Part shown: in pieces, positions 1 through 7,256 of the stretch
Layout of the letters: the number at the start of each line of letters is the position of its first letter
How positions within the stretch are numbered: the stretch's first letter is position 1
DNA from: Flavobacteriales bacterium
GTDB lineage: Bacteria > Bacteroidota > Bacteroidia > Flavobacteriales_D > Cryomorphaceae
Length of the DNA stretch: 10,134 bases
Reading direction: 5' to 3'
NCBI GenBank assembly: GCA_020200995.1
Contig: JAIVHQ010000250.1
Coordinates: 1 to 10,134 of the forward strand
Made by a program: the position numbers and the translations under genes
The notes under the pieces: model-generated
The model's database searches: none
Told to the model about the DNA's origin: nothing
What the model saw: the letters and a program-made list of their open reading frames with translations, nothing else

Positions 1-1384
1 CTCCTGAGCACTCAATTTCGGTAAATTCTCCGCAGCTTCCCGTGTAGAAAGCCATAGACGCACTTCCGGTCGATAGATTATTTCGGTTAACGCTGAATTG
101 ACCTGAAGCAGGCGCTTCAAAAGCAAACCACACATCGCCGCCCTGGTAAGCACCGCAAGAAGGATTGGACACCACATCAGCAGATGAACTTGTCGCGTAT
201 ACCGAGCTGTGTGCTGTATATACGCACTCATCACTTAAGGACAGCCATTCTGCATCGTCGCATTGGTTATTATCAGGCGGATCTATCTCCCAAATGCACA
301 GGTCAAAATCGATGCCTTGAGGGCTGACAAAACGGAAGGCACGCAGGTAAAGTGTTTCGCCCGCCAGGGACGGATCGCTGAAATTGGAGTTCAACTGATT
401 GTTGCTCGAGGCGCATTTTAGCTGGGTAAAATCCCCACAGCTCCCGCTGTAGAGCGCCCACTGAGAGTTATTGCCCGTGCTGCTCATTTCAATGCGGAAG
501 TTTCCGGAGGCCGGGGCTTGAAAAGTAAACCACACATCACCACCCTGATAGCCGCCGCAATTAGGATTTGGCGCCACTGAAGTTGGCTCTGCAGTGCTGA
601 ATAGAGAGCTGAAGCTTTCTGTGGTACAGGTTTCCCCGACGGTGAGGCCTGTAGCATCGGCGCAATTGTCGTTCACGGGAGGATCGATTTCCCAAATGCA
701 TAAATCAAAGTCAATGCCTTGCGGACTCACAAAGCGGAAAGCGCGCAGATAAAGGGTTTCGCCGGCAAGCGCGGGATCACTGAAATTTGAGCTCAGCTGG
801 TTGTTGCTCGAGGCGCATTTTAATTGTGTAAAATTACCACAGCTACCGCTGTAAAGGGCCCACTGAGAGTTGCTACCCACGCTGCTCATTTCAATGCGGA
901 AATTTCCCGAGGCAGGTGCCTCAAAAGCAAACCATACATCGCCGCCCTGATAGCCACCGCAGTTAGGATTTGGAGCTACTGAAGTCGGCTCTGAAGTACT
1001 GAATAGAGAGCTAAAACTTTCTGTGGTACAAGTCTCCCCGACGGTAAGGCCTAAAGCATCGGCGCAGTTGTCATTGACAGGTGGATCGATTTCCCAAATG
1101 CAAAGGTCAAAATCAATACCCTGTGAACTAATAAAACGGAATGCGCGCAGGTAAAGCGTTTCGCCGGCAAGTGCGGGATCGTTGCTGACACTGGTCATTT
1201 CAACACGAAAATTTCCGGATGCGGGCACTTCAAAGGTAAACCACACATCGCCGCCCTGATAACCTCCGCAGTTCGGATTGGGAGCCACCGAAGTCGGTTC
1301 GGAAGTCGCGCCAACACTGGTAAAATCTTGAAATGTACATTCTGCTCCTACTGATATCGGAAGGGCATCGGCGCAGTCGTCGTT
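1..1384 (-). repeat. Tandem 402-bp coding repeat, four units, one shortened to 309 bp
   Basis: The units on the minus strand are 1384-1076, 1075-674, 673-272 and 271 to the window edge. The anchor matching CCTAATTG(C) in the NPNCGG codons recurs at a spacing of 402, 402 and 309 bases. Units 2 and 3 differ by only about ten residues in 134. Unit 1 is shorter by exactly 93 bases, an in-frame loss. The repeat encodes the domains of the secreted protein and is not a CRISPR or mobile element. Confidence 0.9.
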
Positions 1385-1459
1385 GATAACGGTTTGCGCG
1401 GAAACGATTGAAAATACTGTCATACAACAGACAGTGAGTAAGCTGTTAAAGAACTTCAT
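1..1459 (-). CDS. Secreted protein of four tandem cysteine-containing beta domains (5' part only)
   Basis: The frame is open from an ATG at 1459 to the left edge of the window, giving residues 1-486 with no stop. Residues 1-21 form a signal peptide (MKFFNSLL, hydrophobic core, SA before Q22). Four related domains follow, beginning near residues 26, 129, 263 and 397. Each opens with N-D/N-x-C-A/D-DA, carries NPxCGxYQGGDVWF, then ALYSGSCG and LKCAS, and closes with GETLYLRAFRF and DFDLCIWE. I recognise this as the beta-sandwich domain repeated in many flavobacterial exported proteins, usually adhesin-like or of unknown function. Proteins of this kind often end in a type IX secretion signal, but that end is outside the window. 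Domains 2 and 3 are nearly identical, domain 4 is diverged, and domain 1 lacks 31 residues. It lies 197 bases downstream of the transporter gene on the same strand. No Shine-Dalgarno sequence is visible, which is normal in this phylum. Binding target unknown. Confidence 0.85.
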   Translation of the reverse strand, partial: MKFFNSLLTVCCMTVFSIVSAQTVINDDCADALPISVGAECTFQDFTSVGATSEPTSVAPNPNCGGYQGGDVWFTFEVPASGNFRVEMTSVSNDPALAGETLYLRAFRFISSQGIDFDLCIWEIDPPVNDNCADALGLTVGETCTTESFSSLFSTSEPTSVAPNPNCGGYQGGDVWFAFEAPASGNFRIEMSSVGSNSQWALYSGSCGNFTQLKCASSNNQLSSNFSDPALAGETLYLRAFRFVSPQGIDFDLCIWEIDPPVNDNCADATGLTVGETCTTESFSSLFSTAEPTSVAPNPNCGGYQGGDVWFTFQAPASGNFRIEMSSTGNNSQWALYSGSCGDFTQLKCASSNNQLNSNFSDPSLAGETLYLRAFRFVSPQGIDFDLCIWEIDPPDNNQCDDAEWLSLSDECVYTAHSSVYATSSSADVVSNPSCGAYQGGDVWFAFEAPASGQFSVNRNNLSTGSASMAFYTGSCGEFTEIECSG

Positions 1460-1656
1460 GATCGGTTAATTTGGTTAATAAAGCGTACTGTGAGAGCAAA
1501 AATGAAGGAATAGTCCTGTGCGGAGGTCACCCGAAAGGATGATTTTTCAATGAAACGCTATATTCAAATGATAAACCGATGTATTTCATCGCTGAATCGT
1601 CGCATATGTCAAAAGAGGGATTTCGGAAAAGAATGAATCCAACGGAGGAAAAACCA

Positions 1657-2952
1657 TCAGTTGCTCGGGGCAAACCAAAGTATCCGCACCCTCTGCCGAA
1701 GCGCAATTGATACCGCAACCTGTGCGAAAAGAACCACAGGAAGCAATGCCGTAATTTTCATCGCAAAGAAGTCCCTGAGCAGCACAAAGCCAACAACAAC
1801 TGTCAAGGCATACAAAAGCTGTACACGAAAGAATGTTCCGATGTGCAAGCGCACGAGCACTGCGGTGAAATCAATCTTGTTGCGCATTCCGAACACGGCG
1901 AGCACTCCGGTGAAAGCCATTATTTTCAGGCTCTGCGGCCCGTCGTGAACGCCGGTATATTGAATCACTGCAAAAAGCACGAAGACCATGGCGGCCGCAG
2001 CAATACTTACGGCAAACAGGTTTTTGCGGAAGCGGAAAAAAAGCCGGGTGCGACGGCCCGCGTACATAAATGAGAATCCGTTAGCGGCAGCGTCTGAAAT
2101 ACCGTTGACCGGGGCGATCAGCAGAGCGTAATAACTCATGGCCAATGTCAGCAAAGCTGCTTCGGCATGGGCGCAGCACCATGAGAGGTAAACAAAAATC
2201 AGGGCACAGGCAAAATGGAAGGAGAACAAGGACAGGCCCGGGAGGTAGGCGGCGCGTCGCAATACATTTCGGATTCTTTTTGTAGAAAAACTACTCGTTT
2301 CAATTGTATTGCCGTATCCGAATGCGCGATAAGCAGCCCACAACAAGGCCAACCAGAAAGACTCTGCCAAAAGTGATGCAAGCAATACTGCATTGGTCGG
2401 AATTAATCCCGTATCAACCACATTGAGGAAAATATAGAGCAAGATCAAATGAACAAGAAAAGCCAGGACTGCCACCCAACCCACACGCGTCAAATGGCCC
2501 CGACCGATCAGAAACGAGTGGAAGGAGAGGCCGATGTAATACACAGCCACCACAGGAAGCAGAAAGGGAAGTGCAGCAAGCAGTATTAGAATAATTTCCG
2601 CATTGTACCAAAAATGAAAAGCGAAAAGAACGGCAGCTCCGATGCCCGAAAGGGTGATCCCCGAAAGCAGAAACCCGCGCCTCGACTTGCGGTGGACGGC
2701 CATGGATAAACCGAGGTCTCGGCTATCGGCCCGTTTTCGCGCATAAAAATTCCGAAAAGCATCACTCAAGGCGAATCCGTATGCCAGGCAGCAAAGCAAA
2801 AATGCATCAATCAGACCGATGGCAGCGAGGTATACCTCATCTTCGAGGGTTAAAAACATAACCCCTGAAAAAAGCATCATGGCATCGGTGAGCTCGCACA
2901 CCATGAGCGGAAATGATTTTTTGAAAATGACGGACCGGCCTGCGAAGTGCAT
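1657..2952 (-). CDS. MATE-like polytopic membrane transporter
   Basis: This 431-residue protein is strongly hydrophobic with about twelve predicted membrane helices (roughly 13-34, 42-62, 93-115, 118-140, 158-178, 186-208, 237-259, 264-285, 311-333, 343-358, 378-393 and 400-418). They form two sets of six joined by a polar linker near 210-235. That 6+6 plan, the N-terminal KKSFPLMVCELTDAMM (compare LALPIILSQL of MATE proteins) and the AAIGLIDAF segment fit the MATE/MOP exporter superfamily. No single diagnostic residue proves it, and the substrate cannot be told from sequence. It could be a diverged flippase-like MOP member instead. The ATG at 2952 lies 70 bases after the response regulator stop on the same strand with no clear intrinsic terminator between them, so it is probably the third gene of the kinase-regulator operon. 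Confidence 0.6.
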   Translation of the reverse strand: MHFAGRSVIFKKSFPLMVCELTDAMMLFSGVMFLTLEDEVYLAAIGLIDAFLLCCLAYGFALSDAFRNFYARKRADSRDLGLSMAVHRKSRRGFLLSGITLSGIGAAVLFAFHFWYNAEIILILLAALPFLLPVVAVYYIGLSFHSFLIGRGHLTRVGWVAVLAFLVHLILLYIFLNVVDTGLIPTNAVLLASLLAESFWLALLWAAYRAFGYGNTIETSSFSTKRIRNVLRRAAYLPGLSLFSFHFACALIFVYLSWCCAHAEAALLTLAMSYYALLIAPVNGISDAAANGFSFMYAGRRTRLFFRFRKNLFAVSIAAAAMVFVLFAVIQYTGVHDGPQSLKIMAFTGVLAVFGMRNKIDFTAVLVRLHIGTFFRVQLLYALTVVVGFVLLRDFFAMKITALLPVVLFAQVAVSIALRQRVRILWFAPSN

Positions 2953-3022
2953 TTTTGTTTTCTTGCTGCGGCAAAAAAACGAAGGGAGCCCGACGCGCTC
3001 ATCATCCGAACGGGTGATTTGC

Positions 3023-3643
3023 TCAACTCAACTCGCGGATGCGAAACAGGGCCTGGGTGCGGTTGGTAACATTGAGCTTATTAAAAAGATGTTGCAAATG
3101 CGTTTTCACGGTGTTGACTGAGATGAAAGATGCTTCGGCAATTTCACGGTTGGTCTTGCCGGTGCGCAGTTGCATCATGAGCTCAAATTCGCGTGCACTC
3201 AACGGTGTGGGCAATTTGCTGTTAACGCTTTCCAAAGTAGGCTCGGTAGCCGAAGTAGCCCTGTTATTGAAATGGTTGAAGAGGGCTATTTCTAAAGAGG
3301 TCATAAGATCTCGCCCGTCAAATGGCTTCAATAAATATCCCGCCGGAAAAGTTTGCTTGGCCCGCTCGAGGGTGCTTTTGTCGGCATGGCTGGTGAGAAA
3401 TACGAAAGGGATCTCAAATTTTTCGCGAATCAGCGTGGCGAGTTCAATCCCGTCGGGCGGAACGCCTAGATTGATATCGAGAAGCAATGCATCCGGCTTT
3501 TGAATTTTCAGCAATTCTATGGCATCATTGCCATTGTGTGCAATCCCGGTCACAGAAAATCCGCTTTCTTCGAGGTAACCCTGAATATCTTCCGCAATCA
3601 GCGGCTCATCTTCCACAATTAATATACTGTAACTTCTGCCCAT
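3023..3643 (-). CDS. Response regulator with receiver and LuxR-type DNA-binding domains
   Basis: The 206-residue protein has a receiver domain (about 5-122) and a LuxR/GerE helix-turn-helix (about 147-206). The acidic pair E11-D12, the phosphoacceptor D56 in LLLDINLG, T84 in FLTSH and K106 in LLKPF are all present, so it should be phosphorylated normally. The output domain carries LSAREFELM and TNREIAEASFISVNTVKTHL, the usual recognition-helix pattern of NarL/FixJ regulators. It should be a cytoplasmic transcription factor activated by the adjacent kinase. The start ATG lies inside the 3' end of the kinase gene (25-base overlap), which implies co-transcription and probably translational coupling. 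No target operators can be assigned. Confidence 0.93.
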   Translation of the reverse strand: MGRSYSILIVEDEPLIAEDIQGYLEESGFSVTGIAHNGNDAIELLKIQKPDALLLDINLGVPPDGIELATLIREKFEIPFVFLTSHADKSTLERAKQTFPAGYLLKPFDGRDLMTSLEIALFNHFNNRATSATEPTLESVNSKLPTPLSAREFELMMQLRTGKTNREIAEASFISVNTVKTHLQHLFNKLNVTNRTQALFRIRELS

Positions 3644-5451
3644 ATACGTTTGTAATTTCCTATGGTATAAATAGCTTCAACCCCGTTTTCGTTTTTCGTC
3701 TCGAATTCAGCGTTGAGTTTTGATTTGAAAGCATTCAGCAATTTCATTCCGAATGAGAGGTCTGAAGGATCCACGGCATCCAACCCGACCCCATCGTCTT
3801 TGACGCGCAGCTCAAGCTTGCTGTTCAGCTCTTTGAGGCTCACCGTGAGTGTTCCGGCCCTCCCTTCCGGAAAAGCGTACTTCAAGGCGTTAGTCACTAA
3901 CTCGTTGAGGATAATGCCCAGCGGAACAGCGGTGTCCACATCGAGCATGATGGGTTCCACTTCCGTGCGGAGCTCCACCATGTCGTGGTCTACCCTGTAA
4001 GCACCGAAAAGACTTTTGCTCAACTGCACGATGTATTGCTGCATATCGATGCTTTTAAGGTCGTGATCGCCGTAGAGGTATTGGTGGATTAAAGCCATGG
4101 ACTTGACCCTGTTCTTGCTTTCATTGACAGCCTCAAGGGCTTTGGAATCGGTGATTTCCCGGCCCTGAATACTGAGCAAGCTACTCACCACCTGCAGGTT
4201 GTTCTTAACGCGGTGGTGTATTTCTTTCAGCAGCGTCTCCCGGTCTTTGAGAGCCAACTCAATGGTCTTGTTTTTCTCAGTGAGAATCACAGCCGTTTTC
4301 TGCTGATGCCGATACCGGTAAGCAATAAACCCAACGGCCATCACCATCACCACAGATAGAAAGAAGAGAAAGTTCCGCTGATTTCTGCTCGTCTCGGCAT
4401 TGAGCGCACCCTCGGCCATGGTGAGTTTGAGCTCCGTGATTTGCCGCTCCTTTCGCTCGCTCTGGTACTTGGTCTCTAATTCGTTGGTAATCCCCAATAC
4501 CTCCAGCGATATCAATGAGTCTTTGGCAAGCATATGGCGGCGCTGCTCCTCGAAAGCTTCTTTATACCTCTTTGCTCCGAACAGTACTTCTGCCCTCAAG
4601 CCGTAGGTGCGCTTGATGTACTGCACTGCCTTAATGCTCCGTGCCATCGCTTCAGATTCATCCAGGTACTCCAGCGCACGGACGTGATTTCCATTCGCAT
4701 GAGATACTTCGGCCAATCCGTAAGCCGCGACCGCTTTGCTCCCGTAGTCCTGAAGTCGGTCGGCGATTACATAACCCAGCTTGTAATAAAAAAGTGCACT
4801 GTCGGGCTGACCTGTCAATGTAAAATACTCTGCAAAATTCAAGTAGCACATCCCCTGCACGTTGAGGTCATTATTGATTGCTGTAATGCGGCTGGCCTTG
4901 CGAAAAAGGTCGGGGACCGAGTCCAAATCGCCCATCCGCATCTTCACCAAAGCCATATTTACCAAGCTACCGGCGATCCCCTCTGCACTCTCCGTTTCCA
5001 ATTCCATCAGGTATGAAAGCTCAAAGTATTTGTATGCCTTCTCAAAATTTTCCTGGTTTCGAAAAATAACGGCCATGTTGTTGTACGTATTTTCCAGGCC
5101 GCGACCTCCCACTGATTCCCGAAGAGGTATTACCCTGAGGTAAAGCTTCAAAGCCTCTTCGGAGCGCCCCGACATCTCCATCAGTATGGCTTTCATTTCC
5201 AAAGAGACGGCCTCCCAGTAAGGATCTGACAGTTGTCGGCTGAGCGAAAGCGCCTTTTCGACATATTGCACAGCACTGTCGTAAGCAAAAAATGAATACT
5301 CCCAGGCCAGGTCATTGTAAATTCCAACCCGCACATTGTCGTCAGTCGCTCCTGCAAGCAGGGCTTTAGAACGCATTATTTCCTCCGACTCGCCTGCTTG
5401 AGATAGCAGTGTGGTGAAAAGCATAAGCAATAGAATGCCGAGGGTCCGCAA
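3619..5451 (-). CDS. TPR-containing sensor histidine kinase, HisKA_2 type
   Basis: The order along this 610-residue protein is: signal peptide (1-19), TPR helices (about 40-320), a charged coiled segment, a transmembrane helix (about 361-378), the dimerisation and phosphoacceptor helix with EIHHRVKNNLQ (His412-His413, the second being the likely phosphoacceptor), and a C-terminal ATPase domain with NELVTNALKYAF (N box) and KDDGVGLD (G1). The HHRVKNN motif is typical of HisKA_2 kinases. The TPR part should be periplasmic and the catalytic part cytoplasmic, so it likely senses a protein or envelope signal and phosphorylates the overlapping response regulator. The start codon is TTG. Upstream in frame there is a stop with no ATG or GTG after it, and the next ATG (codon 10, at 5424) would cut off the charged start of the signal peptide, so TTG is preferred. 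Confidence 0.9.
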   Translation of the reverse strand: MRTLGILLLMLFTTLLSQAGESEEIMRSKALLAGATDDNVRVGIYNDLAWEYSFFAYDSAVQYVEKALSLSRQLSDPYWEAVSLEMKAILMEMSGRSEEALKLYLRVIPLRESVGGRGLENTYNNMAVIFRNQENFEKAYKYFELSYLMELETESAEGIAGSLVNMALVKMRMGDLDSVPDLFRKASRITAINNDLNVQGMCYLNFAEYFTLTGQPDSALFYYKLGYVIADRLQDYGSKAVAAYGLAEVSHANGNHVRALEYLDESEAMARSIKAVQYIKRTYGLRAEVLFGAKRYKEAFEEQRRHMLAKDSLISLEVLGITNELETKYQSERKERQITELKLTMAEGALNAETSRNQRNFLFFLSVVMVMAVGFIAYRYRHQQKTAVILTEKNKTIELALKDRETLLKEIHHRVKNNLQVVSSLLSIQGREITDSKALEAVNESKNRVKSMALIHQYLYGDHDLKSIDMQQYIVQLSKSLFGAYRVDHDMVELRTEVEPIMLDVDTAVPLGIILNELVTNALKYAFPEGRAGTLTVSLKELNSKLELRVKDDGVGLDAVDPSDLSFGMKLLNAFKSKLNAEFETKNENGVEAIYTIGNYKRIWAEVTVY

Positions 5452-5480
5452 GTTGTAGGGCTTTGGTCGGGATGAAGCTA

Positions 5481-5509
5481 CAAAATCCGACGGAAAAAAA
5501 CCTTGTCAA
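5481..5509 (-). promoter_or_regulatory. Probable promoter of the kinase operon
   Basis: On the minus strand TTGACA (5509-5504), inside a T-rich run, is followed after an 18-base spacer (counted from TTG) by GGATTTTG (5488-5481). The second element keeps the TTTG half of the Bacteroidota -7 box TAnnTTTG but not the TA. The predicted transcript would start near 5475 and leave a leader of about 24 bases before the TTG start codon. It sits just downstream of the strong terminator, so the kinase operon appears to be insulated from transcription coming from the right. Confidence 0.4.
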
Positions 5510-5515
5510 AAAAGG

Positions 5516-5653
5516 CAAAAAAAAAGAGGTCATCTTAGCAAGATGACCTCTCCCCCTTTCGAGGACACACGTTTACACGTGGCTCATAGCCCCTCGGCAG
5601 GTTAGCCCTTCGTCCGTTCTCAGTCCTGAACAGGTTGTATGAAGGTTACCGAT
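5516..5653 (-). ncRNA. Candidate structured small RNA ending at the strong terminator
   Basis: Read on the minus strand, this stretch folds into ordered helices ahead of the terminator. A first stem-loop pairs 5650-5641 with 5611-5600 (GGT with ACC, CCTTC with GAAGG) and has an inner 6-bp stem CTGTTC/GAACGG (5633-5628 with 5619-5614). A three-way junction is closed by CGAGG (5596-5592) and CCTCG (5564-5560). It holds the hairpins GGCT-ATG-AGCC (5591-5581) and ACGT-GTAA-ACGT (5580-5569), the latter with a GNRA-type loop. The terminator follows. A near-match -7 box, AACCTTTG (5666-5659), would start the RNA close to the first helix; no -33 element is clear. The length, about 138 bases, suits a 6S-like or other Bacteroidota small RNA, but I recognise no known family. 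A leader controlling the kinase gene is less likely, because a separate promoter follows the terminator. Confidence 0.45.
5517..5551 (-). terminator. Strong rho-independent terminator (minus strand)
   Basis: Positions 5525-5551 form a perfect 12-bp stem, AGAGGTCATCTT paired with AAGATGACCTCT, closed by a 3-base loop. Read on the minus strand the stem is followed directly by a run of T (plus-strand A at 5517-5525). On the plus strand the stem is followed by CCCCC, so it works in the minus direction only. No minus-strand protein gene ends just upstream, so it must end a non-coding transcript or block read-through. Confidence 0.88.
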
Positions 5654-5930
5654 TGTTGCAAAGGTTATGCTTTGATTAATCAGCCGCGATGGCTGAAGTT
5701 TCACGCTTTTCATCTATTGATGGAATGCAAAACAAAAAGGTAACCGTCTGCTCCGAATATTTTTCGATAAAAACTTAAATAACAGGTTTGACTATTGATT
5801 ACAAGAACTTTAAAGCATCCATAACTTTAAGGAAATTCATTGCGAACATTTGAAAGAGAGCGTTAATGTGGCCCGTAATTCAAATTCAAAAAAACATGCC
5901 AGATTAAAAAATGCCTTCCGAATGGTTACC
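5644..5930. promoter_or_regulatory. Three GGTWACC palindromes, candidate operator sites
   Basis: GGTTACC occurs at 5644-5650 and 5924-5930, and GGTAACC at 5739-5745. The 7-base motif reads the same on both strands apart from the central A/T. The first two copies share longer flanks (AAGGTWACCG). The third overlaps the -7 box of the sigma factor promoter, where a bound regulator would affect initiation. The first lies in the 5' arm of the small RNA candidate, so its conservation could instead reflect RNA pairing. I saw one other copy in the window, inside the response regulator gene (3574-3580). Confidence 0.3.
5667..5926. other. Non-coding AT-rich spacer between the RNA candidate and the sigma operon
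   Basis: No open frame of useful length or start context is visible on either strand. The stretch contains a small inverted repeat TCAGCC/GGCTGA around 5680-5696, one copy of the GGTWACC palindrome (5739-5745), and T- and A-rich runs. It most likely serves as the regulatory region upstream of the sigma operon, and possibly of the minus-strand RNA. Confidence 0.5.
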
Positions 5931-5934
5931 TTTG
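5927..5934 (+). promoter_or_regulatory. -7 box of the sigma/anti-sigma operon promoter
   Basis: TACCTTTG is an exact match to the Bacteroidota -7 consensus TAnnTTTG. It ends 21 bases before the GTG start codon, so the predicted leader is only about 15 bases. No clear TTG -33 element is present at the expected distance; that may point to activator dependence or to use by an alternative sigma factor. Confidence 0.5.
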
Positions 5935-5955
5935 GAATTATCAAGCCATTAAACT

Positions 5956-6504
5956 GTGAAGGCAGACGAAGCCATAGAAAAATTTAAGTCAGGCGATCCT
6001 AAATACCTCGAAACGGTGTACAGGATCAATCGGCCGATTTTTACAGGATATTTTCGCAAGCAAGGCATTTCTGACAGCGAACGAATTTCTGAATGGTACC
6101 AGGAAGCCTTTTTCATAATGTTTGAGCAGGTGCGAACAGGTCAATTGGAACAACTCGAAAGCTCCGCGTCGACATACCTGATCGGAATAGGAAAAAACCT
6201 GGGCCGCGATCACCGTAAGGCATACTGGGAGCGAAAAGTTGAAAAATCCGGGGCCGATGTATTACAGTTTGTCGAAGAAGAAGCTACTGAATACGGCAGC
6301 CCTGTGGAAGAGTCGTCAGAAAAGTTGAAGACAGCCTTGGACAGGCTGGGCGGCTCCTGCAAGAAGCTGCTTATATTGTATTACTACCGGCGTTTCTCCA
6401 TGGAAGCTATCGCCGCGAGAATAGGATTGAAAAATGAGAATACCGCTAAGAAAACAAAGTATGAATGCCTTAAGAAATTGAGGTCAATTTTCAGGACGCT
6501 ATGA
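5956..6504 (+). CDS. ECF-family RNA polymerase sigma factor
   Basis: The 182-residue protein has the two-domain plan of sigma-70 group 4 factors. Region 2 is about residues 22-90, with YQEAFFIMFEQV and TYLIGIGKNLGRDHRK at the core-binding and -10 recognition helices. Region 4 is about 122-178, with LDRLGGSCKKLLILYYY followed by the MEAIAARIGLKNENTAKKTKY helix-turn-helix. There is no region 1 or 3. The start is GTG at 5956: an in-frame TAA lies at 5950-5952, so no longer protein is possible, and the next ATG would remove part of region 2. The stop overlaps the next start (ATGA at 6501-6504), so the downstream membrane protein is translationally coupled and is the obvious candidate to restrain it. 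Autoregulation of the operon is common for such factors but is not shown here. Confidence 0.9.
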   Translation: MKADEAIEKFKSGDPKYLETVYRINRPIFTGYFRKQGISDSERISEWYQEAFFIMFEQVRTGQLEQLESSASTYLIGIGKNLGRDHRKAYWERKVEKSGADVLQFVEEEATEYGSPVEESSEKLKTALDRLGGSCKKLLILYYYRRFSMEAIAARIGLKNENTAKKTKYECLKKLRSIFRTL

Positions 6505-7238
6505 CTGAAGACACAAACAAGTTAAGCCGAATTGAAGCTTTTGTGGAAGGTACCCTTCCGGAAAAAGAGCGCGCTGCTGTGGAAAAGGAGCGCCTGGAAA
6601 ACCCGGTGCTTGACGCAGCCATCGAAGAGTTTGAACTGATCAGAGACGGCATTGTGGAAGCGGGCAAAGAAGAACTCAGACAAAAAATTCGAGAATGGGA
6701 AGCCAAAGAACGCTCGGGCAATCACTCGCGACAATCCTTCACGCGTATCGCAGCCGCCATCCTGGTGATTTTGGGATGTACAGCAGGACTTTACACCCTC
6801 TTACAAAACGATGGAAATAGTCTTGAAAATCAAGCACTCAACATGTTCAGCCCGTATCCGAGTGTAATCAGCGAACGCGGGACCGCCCCTGTCAATGCCG
6901 AAGACTCTATATTTATGCTCTACGAAGAAGGCCGTTTTGAGCAAATCACACTAATGTTCGAGAACAAAAGACCTGAGGGGGATGACATGGAAGGGCTGCG
7001 CGACTTCTATCTCGCGGAAAGTTTCATCGCCGAAGGCCGGTATTTCGCAGCCATCGACATCCTTTCGGAATTTGACGACCGCAACCACGCTCTTTTTGAA
7101 GTAGCGCGCTTTCACCACGCCCTTGCACTCATCCTCGCAGGAAAAACCGTTGAAGCAGAGAAAAAACTCGAGATTATTCGTTCTGAAAAAGGCCTGTATC
7201 GAGAAAAAGCGGAGACGCTGTTCAGGCAAATAAACTGA
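6501..7238 (+). CDS. Single-pass membrane protein, candidate anti-sigma factor with TPR-like periplasmic part
   Basis: This 245-residue protein has three parts. The cytoplasmic N-terminus (1-80) is acidic and helical, with IEAFVEGTLPEKERAAVEKE, resembling the opening of Bacteroidota anti-sigma proteins. It has no HxxxCxxC zinc motif, so it would be a zinc-free type. One membrane helix lies at about 83-101 (RIAAAILVILGCTAGLYTLL). The C-terminus (about 110-245) should be periplasmic and contains paired helices such as EEGRFEQITLMF, AEGRYFAAIDIL and LAGKTVEAEKKLEII, which look like two or three TPR units. The four-base overlap with the sigma gene is the main reason to call it an anti-sigma factor; the N-terminal similarity is weak. 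It ends 18 bases from the convergent CHAT gene, whose product should face the same compartment. Confidence 0.65.
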   Translation: MTEDTNKLSRIEAFVEGTLPEKERAAVEKERLENPVLDAAIEEFELIRDGIVEAGKEELRQKIREWEAKERSGNHSRQSFTRIAAAILVILGCTAGLYTLLQNDGNSLENQALNMFSPYPSVISERGTAPVNAEDSIFMLYEEGRFEQITLMFENKRPEGDDMEGLRDFYLAESFIAEGRYFAAIDILSEFDDRNHALFEVARFHHALALILAGKTVEAEKKLEIIRSEKGLYREKAETLFRQIN

Positions 7239-7256
7239 GTGGGAATTGCCAAAAAT

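Noticed and set aside
1..1384. CRISPR array or mobile element suggested by regular repeats
   Set aside because: The repeats are 402 bp, stay in frame without stops and encode one recognisable protein domain.
1497..1504. CATTTTTG on the minus strand as a promoter for the secreted repeat protein
   Set aside because: It is one base from TAnnTTTG and at a sensible distance, but no -33 TTG accompanies it and the region is T-rich, so I do not call it.
1527..1547. Plus-strand terminator: TCACCC, GAAA loop, GGATGA, then TTTTT
   Set aside because: The stem has a C-A mismatch on that strand and no plus-strand gene ends there. On the minus strand, where genes run, no T run follows.
3001..3018. Inverted repeat ATCATCCG/CGGGTGAT after the response regulator as a terminator
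   Set aside because: The stem has a G-T pair on one strand and a C-A mismatch on the minus strand, and on the minus strand it is followed by GAGCGCG rather than a T run. The nearest T run is about 30 bases further on.
5517..5650. Riboswitch or attenuator leader of the kinase gene
   Set aside because: The only visible antiterminator pairing is 4-5 bases (CCTC with GAGG) against a 12-bp terminator, and a likely separate kinase promoter follows the terminator. No known riboswitch core was found: CTGAGA is present, but the rest of the TPP motif is absent.
5581..5650. SRP RNA or tRNA in the spacer
   Set aside because: The universal SRP tip (CCGGAAGG with AGCAG) is absent, and there is no T-loop GGTTCGA or acceptor stem with CCA.
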